Shown piece after piece: positions 7,770 to 17,100 of a DNA stretch of 42,084 nucleotides. A model generated the notes under the pieces. It was not told the DNA's origin and did no database searches. It saw only the letters and a program-made list of their open reading frames with translations. The position numbers were made by a program, and so were the translations under genes. This DNA comes from Belnapia moabensis DSM 16746 (lineage in GTDB: Bacteria > Pseudomonadota > Alphaproteobacteria > Acetobacterales > Acetobacteraceae). Within the stretch, counting starts at the first letter, position 1. Each line of letters starts with the position of its first letter. The DNA lies in contig NZ_JQKB01000046.1 of the NCBI RefSeq assembly GCF_000745835.1, positions 1 to 42,084 on the forward strand. Direction: 5' to 3'.

Positions 7770-8111
7770 ATGCCGAAGCAAGCCCGAGAGATCATGTTGC
7801 AAGCCCTAGTCTCCTGCGTTCATGGCTACACCCCCGAGAATACAGAAGCCGCCAGTGACGCCGAACTCGAGTTTACAGACGGCACTCTACACGAGCTGGA
7901 AAAGCAGGGCTGGACCTTGGCTCCAGTCTCTGATCGGCAAGAGAGCGCGGAAGCGATGGTGAAGGCGCTGATCATCGCTCTTTACGGCGACGCTCCTGAA
8001 GACCTGGGAAACCCCGACTACAGCGACGCTGTCAGCCTGGGCAAGGACATCCTTGCCAAGCTGGCGAACCACGGTTGGACGCCGGTGCGGATCAGGAGCT
8101 CGAAAAGCTAG
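7770..8111 (+). CDS. Small protein with an internal tandem duplication, unknown function
   Basis: 113 residues, ATG at 7770 with a good AAAGGAG 9 bases upstream. I do not recognise a family. Residues ~7-53 and ~60-107 align with each other: both begin with a helix M-(L/V)-(Q/K)-A-L, carry Tyr/Gly and PE near position 15, and end in L..L...GWT. The protein thus looks like two copies of a ~48-residue acidic helical unit. No membrane segment or cysteine cluster. It lies between the integrase and the dual-OB/DUF488 operon and has its own start signals, so it may be cargo of either. Confidence 0.65.
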   Translation: MPKQAREIMLQALVSCVHGYTPENTEAASDAELEFTDGTLHELEKQGWTLAPVSDRQESAEAMVKALIIALYGDAPEDLGNPDYSDAVSLGKDILAKLANHGWTPVRIRSSKS

Positions 8112-8308
8112 GTCCTGATCCTGCCTCTTTCCTGCAGCTTCACAATCTGAAAGGACAAGTTGGCAGACTGGGAATATATAGTTTTTTCAATGATATGTGG
8201 GCCAGCAAAAGTTAGTTTTGCACGTGCCTAGAGCATGATGAAGGGACGCCTGCAACCGAGGATGACTCTTGCAAATTAGCAACAATGCGGCGTTTATAGC
8301 CTTTTGCA
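8112..8308 (+). promoter_or_regulatory. AT-rich leader of the dual-OB/DUF488 operon
   Basis: This gap is markedly AT-rich between about 8165 and 8280 (for example ATATATAGTTTTTTCAATG), unlike the GC-rich genes on each side. It is the only upstream sequence available to the plus-strand operon starting at 8309/8324 and probably contains its promoter. No clear -35/-10 pair can be named with confidence. Confidence 0.4.
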
Positions 8309-8323
8309 GTGAGCCTAGGCCGA

Positions 8324-9973
8324 ATGACAGAAGGCATCCTCCTCTTCCAAATGCTCATTATCTCGACGATCTTGGTAACGCGAGTTGTTTCCAAGGAACA
8401 TGTCCTGGCAGCCTGTTGGGCTTGGACCCTCTTCACCCTCGTCGCCGTATTTGCCTCGGGATTGATGGTGCTGCAGCTTGTGGTCGTGTGGGGCGCCTAC
8501 ATGCTCCTGCGCCCGAAGGAAAGCGTCGGGTCTGAAACACCGAAAGAGGTGGCGAAGCAGGACGGGAAGTCTCCACCGCGCGCTCCCACCCCAGTTCCAA
8601 GGCAGATGGCTTCAGTAACCGAAGCCCGAGCTGTAGAGACGACTGCGACGCCGCAAACTTCGACCTTTGAATTTTCTCTGCAAAGTATCGACGGTGCCAT
8701 CTCGCGGCAGTCCGCGATCATTGAGGCGACGGGTGGATTGCGCCTCACCTTCTCTGTCGAGAGGCAGATGCTTGAGATGGCCCTGGAACGCGCTACGAGG
8801 CATCTGCAGCACGAAAGACATATCCAGTCCCTGGGAAAGGAGAGAGGAGAGGCGTACCGAAAAATCTACGAGGAGAATCGGGCGAAGATTTCCGCTGTTA
8901 TTGACTCCAAGCTGGAACCTAAGAGACCTCTCCCCGCGCACCCCGTCCCCGACTTCACGTTATCGCCGCGCTACGCGGACGACATCCACAGGGATGCAAT
9001 CGAGCAAAAAGTCGCACAGATCAAGGTGGAGCGCGATCAGTTCCGTTCTGGGCTCCTTCGGGAATTGCGGGCGAATGACCGGCTGCGCGAGAGATTCTGG
9101 GAAGAGTTGTCCAGGCTGGGACAGCCGCACATACAAGCGAGTCTCTATGATCTTTGGTTTGGTAGCTCGCCGAAATCCCCGAGGCTTGTACCGAGACTCA
9201 CGTGGGAACAGACGTTTGCGTCCGTCCAATCGGCCAAGCTCGGTGCAGCCGAGATCGACGGGCTCTTCGCGGCAGCATACGTCAAGCAAATCCTTTGCCT
9301 CGCCAACTCGCGGAAGACGGGGGGACGCTGCATTGCCGGGAAGGAGTGGGATGACGGATGCGCCGGCGCCTGGCTGCGCCCGGTCAGCGCGCGCTCCAGC
9401 CATGAGGTCTCGGACGCTGAGCGCCGATACGAAGGCGGCGGTGAGCCGGGGGTGCTAGACATCTTGCAGGTGCCCCTGCTCGATGCATGCCCTGACGGAT
9501 GGCAGCAGGAGAACTGGCGCCTGAACCCCGACGAATGCTGGAAGAAAACGGGACGGCTCGAGTGGCCGAAGCTCGCTGACTTCTGTGATCCAGTCGCGCC
9601 GCTCTGGCACAACGGGGACAGCACCTACTACGGGAAGAACGACGAGATCCCGCTGGAGCGCGCGAAGCTCCTCCGATCATCTCTGCGCCTCATCCACGCA
9701 CCGGCAGTCCGTCTGCGCGTGTTCCGGCCTGGAGAGGCGTTTGGAAACCCAAAGCTACGTGTGCAGGGGCTTTTCGAGCACGCGGGAGATAAGTATGCGC
9801 TTCGCGTTACGGACCCGGTCTACGAGCACCAGTTCCAGGCGAAGCGGGAGGGCTACTATGATCTGGGCGAGAGCTATCTGACGATCAGCATTGGCGAGCC
9901 GTACGAGAAGCGGCAGGCCTGCTACAAGCTAATCGCCGCCATCATCCCCCGTGACCCGGGCACAGCCGTATGA
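8324..9973 (+). CDS. Membrane-anchored protein with C-terminal dual-OB-like domain
   Basis: 549 residues from ATG 8324 (a GTG at 8309 adds five; a stop at 8297 blocks longer starts). The first ~65 residues contain two hydrophobic segments (ILLFQMLIISTILVTRVV and a longer one ending LVVVWGAYMLL), then a Pro-rich linker and a charged region (~125-270) likely to be coiled coil. From ~325 on, ILCLANSRKTGGRC, GAWLRPVSAR, a Glu/Arg/Tyr motif and LDILQVPLL match what I recall of the dual OB-fold (DuOB) domain often encoded beside DUF488 genes; that association is from memory. The stop overlaps the next start (ATGA), so it is coupled to the DUF488 pair. OB folds usually bind nucleic acid, so this could be a membrane-tethered sensor; that is inference. 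Confidence 0.65.
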   Translation: MTEGILLFQMLIISTILVTRVVSKEHVLAACWAWTLFTLVAVFASGLMVLQLVVVWGAYMLLRPKESVGSETPKEVAKQDGKSPPRAPTPVPRQMASVTEARAVETTATPQTSTFEFSLQSIDGAISRQSAIIEATGGLRLTFSVERQMLEMALERATRHLQHERHIQSLGKERGEAYRKIYEENRAKISAVIDSKLEPKRPLPAHPVPDFTLSPRYADDIHRDAIEQKVAQIKVERDQFRSGLLRELRANDRLRERFWEELSRLGQPHIQASLYDLWFGSSPKSPRLVPRLTWEQTFASVQSAKLGAAEIDGLFAAAYVKQILCLANSRKTGGRCIAGKEWDDGCAGAWLRPVSARSSHEVSDAERRYEGGGEPGVLDILQVPLLDACPDGWQQENWRLNPDECWKKTGRLEWPKLADFCDPVAPLWHNGDSTYYGKNDEIPLERAKLLRSSLRLIHAPAVRLRVFRPGEAFGNPKLRVQGLFEHAGDKYALRVTDPVYEHQFQAKREGYYDLGESYLTISIGEPYEKRQACYKLIAAIIPRDPGTAV

Positions 9974-10587
9974 GCGTAAAGCCGAAGTCTCTCCTGACCA
10001 TCGGGCATTCCAACCATCCGCTGGAGATGTTCCTAGCCTTGCTGAGACAGCATGGGGTGACGGCGGTGGCTGACGTTCGCTCAGCCCCGTTCAGCCGCTT
10101 CAACCCACAATATAATAAAGTGGAACTGGAGCGCGGCCTCAAGGCGGAAGGCATCCGCTACGTCTTCCTTGGGCGCGAGCTAGGCGCGCGTTCCGATGAT
10201 CCTGCCTGCTACGAGGGAGGACGCGTGCGGTACGCGCGCCTGGCCTGCACCGAGGCTTTTCGCCAGGGCATCGAGCGTTTGTGCCGCGGCGCTCTGGAGC
10301 ACCGCATCGTTTGCCTCTGCGCCGAGAAGGAACCGTTGGAATGTCATCGAACGCTACTCGTAGCCCGCGCGCTCGAGGCGGAGGGCGTTGAGGTGACTCA
10401 CATCCATGCCGATGGTGGCCTTGAGCCGAACACGATGGCAATGGAGCGGCTGCTCGACGTTACCGGCTTGCCGCGGGAGGATCTGTTCCGATCACGCGAG
10501 GAGCTAGTCGCTGAGGCCCTGGCGCGGCAGGAGGAGAAGGTCGCCTACGTGGACGAGAAGCTGGCCAACGATGCGGAGAACACCTGA
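9970..10587 (+). CDS. DUF488-family protein, first copy
   Basis: 205 residues. The start TIGHSNHPLEMFLALLRQHG, followed by VADVRSAPFSRFNPQYNK, is the signature of DUF488. The conserved Cys/Glu/Cys-His-Arg motif is present as CLCAEKEPLECHR (residues ~114-126). The biochemical role of DUF488 is not established; the conserved cysteines and acidic residue suggest an active or metal-binding site. It begins inside the stop of the dual-OB gene and ends with a one-base overlap (TGATG) with a second DUF488 gene, so the three are one translationally coupled operon. A C-terminal extension of ~45 residues, absent from the second copy, follows the core. Confidence 0.85.
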   Translation: MSVKPKSLLTIGHSNHPLEMFLALLRQHGVTAVADVRSAPFSRFNPQYNKVELERGLKAEGIRYVFLGRELGARSDDPACYEGGRVRYARLACTEAFRQGIERLCRGALEHRIVCLCAEKEPLECHRTLLVARALEAEGVEVTHIHADGGLEPNTMAMERLLDVTGLPREDLFRSREELVAEALARQEEKVAYVDEKLANDAENT

Positions 10588-11024
10588 TGCAGGTCTTCAC
10601 GATCGGCTTCACAAGAAAGACGGCAGAGAAATTCTTCGGCCTCCTCCGCGCGTCCGGAGCGAAGCGCGTCGTGGATGTGCGGCTCAACAATGTCTCGCAG
10701 CTCTCGGGCTTCGCCAAGAAGGATGACCTCGCGTACTTTCTGCGAGAAGTAGCAGCCATGGACTACGTGCACGTCCCCGAGCTCGCCCCGACGCAGGAGA
10801 TGCTGGCCACCTACAGGAAGCAGACTGGCGACTGGCCGCAATACGAGCGGCGCTTTCTCGGGCTGATGCGGGAACGCAGGATCCAGGAGAGTCTGCCCCG
10901 CTCTATCTTCGACGGCGGCTGTCTTCTGTGCAGCGAGGACGGGCCGCATCACTGTCACCGCCGCTTGGTCGCGGAGTACCTCCAGGAGCACTGGGGCGAC
11001 GTCACAGTGAGGCATCTCACCTGA
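10587..11024 (+). CDS. DUF488-family protein, second copy
   Basis: 145 residues, starting in the stop codon of the first DUF488 gene. It opens with FTIGFTRKTAEKFFGLLRASG and VVDVRLNN and retains the Cys/Glu/Cys-His-Arg motif (CLLCSEDGPHHCHRR, residues ~110-123). It is shorter than and clearly diverged from the first copy (low identity outside the motifs), so it is not a recent duplicate. Two different DUF488 proteins translated in coupled fashion suggest a heteromer. The operon ends here and faces the helicase-methyltransferase operon tail-to-tail across a decayed resolvase. Confidence 0.85.
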   Translation: MQVFTIGFTRKTAEKFFGLLRASGAKRVVDVRLNNVSQLSGFAKKDDLAYFLREVAAMDYVHVPELAPTQEMLATYRKQTGDWPQYERRFLGLMRERRIQESLPRSIFDGGCLLCSEDGPHHCHRRLVAEYLQEHWGDVTVRHLT

Positions 11025-11073
11025 AAGCAGGCGGCCGCCGCTGCTGGCTTGGGCGGCAGCCTCAGCCTAAGGC

Positions 11074-11782
11074 CTAGCCCTGACCCGCATCATGAGGTTG
11101 CCCGGCCGCCAGGACCACCCGTCGCACCTGGGCGGGCGACCAGCGTCGTCCACCGCGCGGCGCCGGCACACCTCGGGCCATGAGGGCCTCCGCGATCGCC
11201 GCGAGCGTGCCCGCACCCGCGCGTCGTGCCTGCTCGATGTATGGCGCGACCGCGGCGGCATGCCGGCGTGCTTTCTCGTGCTGGACCGCGTTTCACGACG
11301 CCGAGAGTGCCGCGCCGCCCATGAGTAGACGCGGATTGCCGAGCCGCACCCCCCCTCGCCTTCGCCGCAGCGAGCGCCGCCTACGTGCGCGCCGAGACCA
11401 GGCGCGCCTCCTCCTCGGCGACCGCGGCGAGGACGTGCACGGTGAGGCAGTTCACCATCGGCATGTCGGCGGCGACGAACTCGACGCCGCTCTCCATGAG
11501 GTTCGAGACGAAGGCGACGTTGCGGGCCAGGCGGTCGAGCCGGGCGATGACGAGCGTAGCGCGCAGCGCGCGGCAGGCCGCGAGCGTCGCAGCGAGCTGC
11601 GGCCGGTCCTTCTTCCTCCCGCTCTCCACCTCGACGTGCTCGGCAACGATGGAGCCGCGGCCGGCGGTATGGGCCGCGACGGCGGCGCGCTGCGCCTCGA
11701 GGCTTAGGCCGGAACGCCCCTGCCCGTCGGTCGAGACCCGGAGGTAGGCGATGAAGCGGGTGGGCGGCGCGGGGTCGGCCAT
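11074..11782 (-). pseudogene. Decayed serine resolvase/invertase
   Basis: Starting from ATG 11782, residues 1-133 are a good resolvase N-terminal domain: YLRVSTDGQGRSGLSLEAQR with the catalytic Ser, then VIARLDRLARN. An in-frame TAG stops it after LVSART. Beyond this, the normal continuation is still readable in broken form: AALAAAKARGG, a shift at a run of seven G, LGNPRLLMGGAALSAS, another stop (TGA), then a DNA-binding tail with TLAAIAEALMARGVPAPRGG and WSPAQVRRVV ending at TAG 11074. Two stops and a shift mean it is dead as a recombinase. It lies between the two convergent defence operons and may mark how they were joined. Confidence 0.85.
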
Positions 11783-11987
11783 GCTGCGATCGGAGCTTGA
11801 CCGGACCGTTTTTTCAACCCCAAACGACCGTTTGAGAGATTGTGAAGCCTTGAATGGACAAGCACTATTTGGAGCGACAATGGTTAGTTACCGGGGTAAA
11901 CGTAAGCGCCGAGTATGGTCCACTGGGGGGCCGGCGCTGCTCCGACGCGGATTGCCCCCCAATCGGCGCTGGGTGTGTTCCTCGGCG
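11783..11987. other. Spacer after the helicase operon
   Basis: No supported gene. The stretch contains ACCGTTTTTTCAACCCCAAA near 11806 and would hold the terminator of the minus-strand operon (whose last gene ends at 11988), but no strong hairpin with a T-run was found by eye. Reading frames here have no recognisable content. Confidence 0.35.
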
Positions 11988-14102
11988 TCAGCCTAGCCGG
12001 ATCAACATGGCGGCGCGCTTGGCCCTCGTCAGGGCCACGTAAATGAGCTTGCGCCTGTCCAGCGTATCGTCGGTCGGTCCGAGGTAACTGCTCGGCGCGA
12101 CGACAACGACGGCGTCGAACTCTAAGCCCTTCGCACGATGCATCGTCGCGACGCGCACGGCGTCGGGCGCATCGGAGTGGTTGTTCTGCGCCGAGATGGT
12201 GACGCACCTCACACCGGCTGACTGAAGCTGGTCCGCGACAGCGTCGCGGCCCTTCTCGCCTGCCGCGATGACGCAGATAGAGATCACATCACCGCCCACT
12301 TGGCCGCCCCTAAACCGCTCCACGAATCCGACAGCGTGGGCCGCAGCGGCCTCGAGGCCTTCAGCCGCGACCTCCAGCGGTGCAGGCCCGTGCGACAGAG
12401 ACTTGTAGAGGCGGCTCTCATCGTGTCCGTCGTCGAGGTCGTCGATTTCGCACCCTTCCAATAGCGCCACTGCGCGGCGCCGGATCTCATCGGTCGTGCG
12501 ATAGTTCAGGTACAGCTTCCGGGAGCGACCACGTATGTCGATCCCGCACTTGCTCATGGCTGCGCGGTGCCGGCTGTAGATACGCTGGTGTCCGTCGCCC
12601 ACGAAGAACAGGTCGTTGGCTCCTTTCGCAATCATCGCCCGAAGAAGTTTCAGGGCCTGCGGCCCAAAGTCCTGGGTCTCATCGACAACGATTGCGCTGT
12701 AGGCTCCCTCTTCTACCTGCACCCCCGTCAGCAACTCGGCCACTTCGCGGTAGGCGTCGTCGACCTCCTTCAACTTGCGGGAGGCGAGCTGGCCACGATA
12801 CTCCTCGAAAACCGGCCACACGGCGTCCCGTTTGGCGCGGCTTAACACCGCTGAACGGCCGGTTCGACGCGCCACCCGGTACTCGTCCAGTGTCGTGATA
12901 CCCTGGGCAAGTATCACCTGCTCGAGTTCCTGCTCGTAGAAGTCGTCCGACAGGTCGAGCTTCGTTTCGCGTACGGCCATTGCGGCCTGCCAAGCCTGCA
13001 GCGTTGCCTCCTGCCTGCGGTCGTAGACGATGCGGTGCTCGAGCTTGCGTGCGCGCATGAACCCGTGCACCCACGCGTCCAAATTCTTCACTTCGATCTT
13101 GGCCAGCGCCTCCGCGCCGGACAGCGTCCTGAGGTTCTGCTCGATGTCGCCGGCCAAGTTACGGGTGAAGGTAGTGAACAGTACCTTCTTACCCTCGGGC
13201 GTCCTATGCTCGGCGAGCCACTTGGCGCGGTGCATCGCGAGGACCGTCTTACCGGTTCCTGCTCCGCCGAGCACGCGTACCGGACCGCTCCTATCACCGC
13301 GCGCCAGCTTGCGCTGGGTTGGGTGAAGGAAGACGCGCCACTGCGCGAGCGGCGCGTTCATGATGGCGAGCATCGCCTCGTCGTCCTCGACGACCACGAA
13401 GCGCGACATCGACTCGGGGGTTGTCAGCGCGGTCGCAAAGTCCGCCGGGTCCACAACGCGGTCGACGCGAGTCTCGCGGTCGCTCAGCACCTGGCTTACG
13501 GTATCACCCGCTGCCACGAGGAACAGGCCCTCATAAGCTTCGACGGGCAATCGCCCCTGCATGGCGTCGAGTTGCTCCTCGGAGACAACGGTCCGCACTG
13601 CCCCGAGGGAGTCCTCAGGGACCCCGAGTCCGAGGAGATCGCCGTCGCTAAGCTTTGCAAAGAGCGGCTCTGCGGGCGTGCCAGCCGCAGGCGACACACT
13701 CATCGGCGCCGGCTGAGCGACTATGTCGGGGATGCCAGCGGGCGCTCGTTCTGGCACGCTCTCGAGGATCACCAGCTGCATTGCGCCGGTCACAGGATTG
13801 ACGGCTAGCTTGCGGTGCTCGGCCCAGCGATAGGCGTTGTCGTGGTGGTCAACGTAGAGCAGCACGTAGACGTCGCCGCTGTTCGGTTTGAACACGATCC
13901 CGCGCCAGTCGCGGTCGATCCGAACCGACTTCAGGTTCGGGTCGCGGGCGCCGTTGATTTTTTCATAGTTGATGCCTGGGCTGGTTGGGTCCGACTGGAA
14001 CTGGACAGCCCACTTCATCACCTTCGATTGGATGCTGGCCGGAAGCTTCGCTAACTGCAACAGGAAGTCCTGGGAAAGGGCTACCTTGGGCTTGAGGGTC
14101 AC
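11988..14102 (-). CDS. RelE/ParE-like domain fused to UvrD-type SF1 helicase
   Basis: 704 residues, GTG start at 14102, four bases after the stop of the giant helicase gene. Residues ~1-100 have a RelE/ParE toxin-like fold signature: LAKLPASIQSKVMKWAVQF, then INYEKINGARDPNLKSVRI and YVLLYVDHHDNAYRWAEHRK. The rest is a UvrD/REP-type ATPase: Walker A GGAGTGKTVLA near 280, Walker B/motif II VVDETQDF near 472, motif V TMHRAKGLEFDAVVV and motif VI YVALTRAK near the C-terminus. Such RelE-UvrD fusions exist widely; whether the toxin-like part still cuts RNA or only binds ribosomes or nucleic acid is unknown. It is the last gene of the four-gene operon 28583-11988 and likely contributes ssDNA translocation. 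Confidence 0.88.
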   Translation of the reverse strand: MTLKPKVALSQDFLLQLAKLPASIQSKVMKWAVQFQSDPTSPGINYEKINGARDPNLKSVRIDRDWRGIVFKPNSGDVYVLLYVDHHDNAYRWAEHRKLAVNPVTGAMQLVILESVPERAPAGIPDIVAQPAPMSVSPAAGTPAEPLFAKLSDGDLLGLGVPEDSLGAVRTVVSEEQLDAMQGRLPVEAYEGLFLVAAGDTVSQVLSDRETRVDRVVDPADFATALTTPESMSRFVVVEDDEAMLAIMNAPLAQWRVFLHPTQRKLARGDRSGPVRVLGGAGTGKTVLAMHRAKWLAEHRTPEGKKVLFTTFTRNLAGDIEQNLRTLSGAEALAKIEVKNLDAWVHGFMRARKLEHRIVYDRRQEATLQAWQAAMAVRETKLDLSDDFYEQELEQVILAQGITTLDEYRVARRTGRSAVLSRAKRDAVWPVFEEYRGQLASRKLKEVDDAYREVAELLTGVQVEEGAYSAIVVDETQDFGPQALKLLRAMIAKGANDLFFVGDGHQRIYSRHRAAMSKCGIDIRGRSRKLYLNYRTTDEIRRRAVALLEGCEIDDLDDGHDESRLYKSLSHGPAPLEVAAEGLEAAAAHAVGFVERFRGGQVGGDVISICVIAAGEKGRDAVADQLQSAGVRCVTISAQNNHSDAPDAVRVATMHRAKGLEFDAVVVVAPSSYLGPTDDTLDRRKLIYVALTRAKRAAMLIRLG

Positions 14103-14106
14103 GGCG

Positions 14107-17100
14107 TCAGTCCTCGTCGTTCTTCAGCGTCAATCCGAGGGCCGCGGAGGTCATCGTCTCCCAGGGTAGCCCCTCTCTTGTCCTCAGCGTATCGTTCAGC
14201 CGGACCACTCTCCACCCCGCCCGCTCCCAGTTCTCGGCGAGGTCGCCCTGGTCGGGCCGCAGCACCGCTAGCTTCTCGTCTGGCCAAGCCAGCTCGGCGT
14301 CTGCGGCGACGCGCCCCCTCTCGTCCGCCAACTCCATTCCCACCTCCGGTGGCGGCGCTCCCGCGAGGGCCAGCACTTGAAGGCCGTTTCTCAAAGCCCG
14401 TAGCGCCTGCTCTATGGCCTGCTGCCAGACAGCGCTGAGCGCGGGCTGCGCCGGAGGGCCCGCCGGCGCATTGGGCGCGCCGGCAGGGCCAGAGAAATGG
14501 TCGTAGTCGTGCCCGTCGAACCCGGACATCGTGGCAACGATGAAGCCCGGCAGGAACTGCATCGCGTTGGCGACCTGTAGCCATCGGCGCCAGCTGGCGT
14601 GGAGTGCCTCCTCGTCAGCCGCCACGGCCTCGTCAAGCACCGCGACGGCCGGCGCCACCCAAGGCCATGCGGCGGGCATCCCCTTCGCCAGCACCATTGG
14701 CCAGCTGCCGACCAAGGCAACAGGCCCGTTCGGCCGCGACATCATCGGTGCGTAACCGGTGCCAGGCTCGCGGATGTAAGGGGGGAGCTTTGGGAGGACC
14801 TGCGCGCGTTGGGCTTCGCATACGGCGCGGTCCTGCGAACTTGACGGGATCATGCGAAAGCCGAGCCCGGCAGCGTCGCGCTGCATAACGTCCAGCGAGT
14901 GGTCCCCGGTGGCCCCACCAGGGCCGATCGCCAGCCAATGCAGGAGGCGCGCAACCGCGTTCTGCGTGAACGCCTTCTCCTGCGGGCGGGGGATGCTGGC
15001 CGGTGCCCCTGCGCCGTCGTTCCTTGCCATCACCACCAGCGGGGACTCCAGGTCGGTAGTCAGGCTGCCGCCCAACGCTGCGGCAACGTCCTGGTGCGTT
15101 ACCGACCAGACCCAGTACCGCGCGCTAGCGAGGATGGCGCTGCGCTTCAGCGCGTCCTCCCGCAGCTTGCCCTTGTGGTAAGCCCACCCGTCGCAGAAGA
15201 TCGCAACTGGCCTGCGCCGGGAGCCGGCAGCCCAAGGCCAGAGGACGAAGTCCGGCTTGCTCGGCACGGACACGCCATCTTGGCCGCCGACCTCGACCTG
15301 CGGCTCGATGCGGTAGCGCTGACCGCCGACCTCCAGCACGTAGCCCGCCTTACCGTTTACGATGTCCTGCACAAGCTTGACGGGCGGAAGGCCGCCGACG
15401 CCGCCCAGCTTCTTCAGGCTCTGGACGAACCGCGCCTCGAGAACCGAGTCGAAATTCGGATTGATGTAGATGTCCGAGATCGTGTCGACCCGCACTAGGG
15501 AGCTCAGCGCCTCCAGCAGCTCGGACAGGACGGACTTAGCGGTCTCCCTGGAGACCAGCCCCATCTGTCTCCCAAGGCGATACTGGTAGAGGCAGCGATA
15601 GCAACCATCCTTCTCCGGGTCCTCGTTGCAGGAGCAGCCAGTAAGGGCCTCCAGGGCCATCCGTAGGACGTCACCCAGCGTCTTCGCGTCGTGCGCCAGC
15701 AGCTGGTGCAGGTAGCCTGTTCCGCCTGGAACGGAGTCGTAGAGCATCACGTAGTGCTTGCGGGGGCCGCCGTCCTTGCCCGGCTCGTCCTGCAGCACCA
15801 TGCGGATGTGGTCGACCTTGCCGCCGAAGCGCCGCTTCAGGCCCAGCTGTACGGCGGCCATGAAGGACTGGACCACTTGGTCGTCTACGCCGAGCTTTGT
15901 GTAAGGTATAAGGATGCGCAGCGCCTCGGACTCGAACTCGCGGTAGAGGTAGAGGCATTCCAGAAGGTTGCCGGGATCGTCGGTCCCGTGTTTGACACAA
16001 TCGAAGCTGTGGACATGGTCGGCCGCGCGGCCGCCGGAGCGGGCCGTCTTCTGGACTTTTCCGCAGTGCCGGCACAGCCTGAAGCCCGGACGCTCCGCCT
16101 TCCGGCCGGCGACCTTGAAGTCCACGCCGGGCCTCGCGAGCTCGCCGAAGTTGACGTCGCGGAACGCAGCGCGGGAAATGAACTCGAACCCGAACGGCGT
16201 GCCGCCCGTCGGTATCTGCCAGGCTTCCCGCACGTCGGTCGGAAGGAAGTCCGCCATTAACTGGCGGACGTAGTACTTGGGCTCCCGGTCCTCGCTGCTG
16301 TCGTCAATGCGCACCTCGGTATCGTTGCTGTTTGCGATCGCCTGGCGGAAGCGCAACAGGGTGCGCCTCTGCCCGCCGTCCGACCACATCGGATCGGCGC
16401 AGCGCGGACAGGTCGGGTGGATGTCCGGCTCGACTGCAAGGTTCTGCATGTGGTGGCAGCTCGGGCAGAAGCGCCAGTCCTCGGTCTTCGCCAGTGACAT
16501 GTTCACCTGGTCGACCTCGACCCGTCGCTGGTTTGCGTAGAAGCGATTCTCGGGCGCGAACTCGGACAGCGCTGACTGCGCGGGCCGCTCGTACTTCTGC
16601 GCGGCCAGGGTGACGTAGGCGCCCGGCCCCGGCTCGTCGCTGCCTCGCTTCCTCCACAGCACCGATTTCAGCTGGATCCCGGCCTCGGGGAAAGCGTAGT
16701 TCGGTATGAGGCCGGCATCCGTGAGCGTGCCCAGCAGGTCGCGCCCGTTTATCTCCGCGATCAGTTGGAGCATCTTGTCGCGCTCGCGCTCCAGGCCCTC
16801 GATCTCCTTCTGGGTCGCCTCGTCCTGTGGCCTTTGCTGGGCCTTCGCCCTGGCTTTATCGAGCTCCTCCCTCTTCGCCTTGTAGGATCGGCGCTCCTCC
16901 ACAAGTTCCTGCAGCACCTTAAGCAGGCGGGACCGCAGCCCGTCAGTTTCGCCCTGACCCTGCATGAAGTCCCAGAGGCGGCTACGCACGACGTCGCTGG
17001 CGTCGGGCCCGAGCAGACCGACGAACGCGTCAAAGAGCCGCTGCTCGTGCTTCAACACGTGGTCGGAGAAGAGGTACGGAAAACGGTCCTGCCTCGACTG

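Noticed and set aside
11751-11996. Plus-strand frame of ~81 codons between the resolvase relic and the UvrD gene end
   Set aside because: No ribosome-binding site or recognisable content, and it begins inside the antisense of the resolvase.
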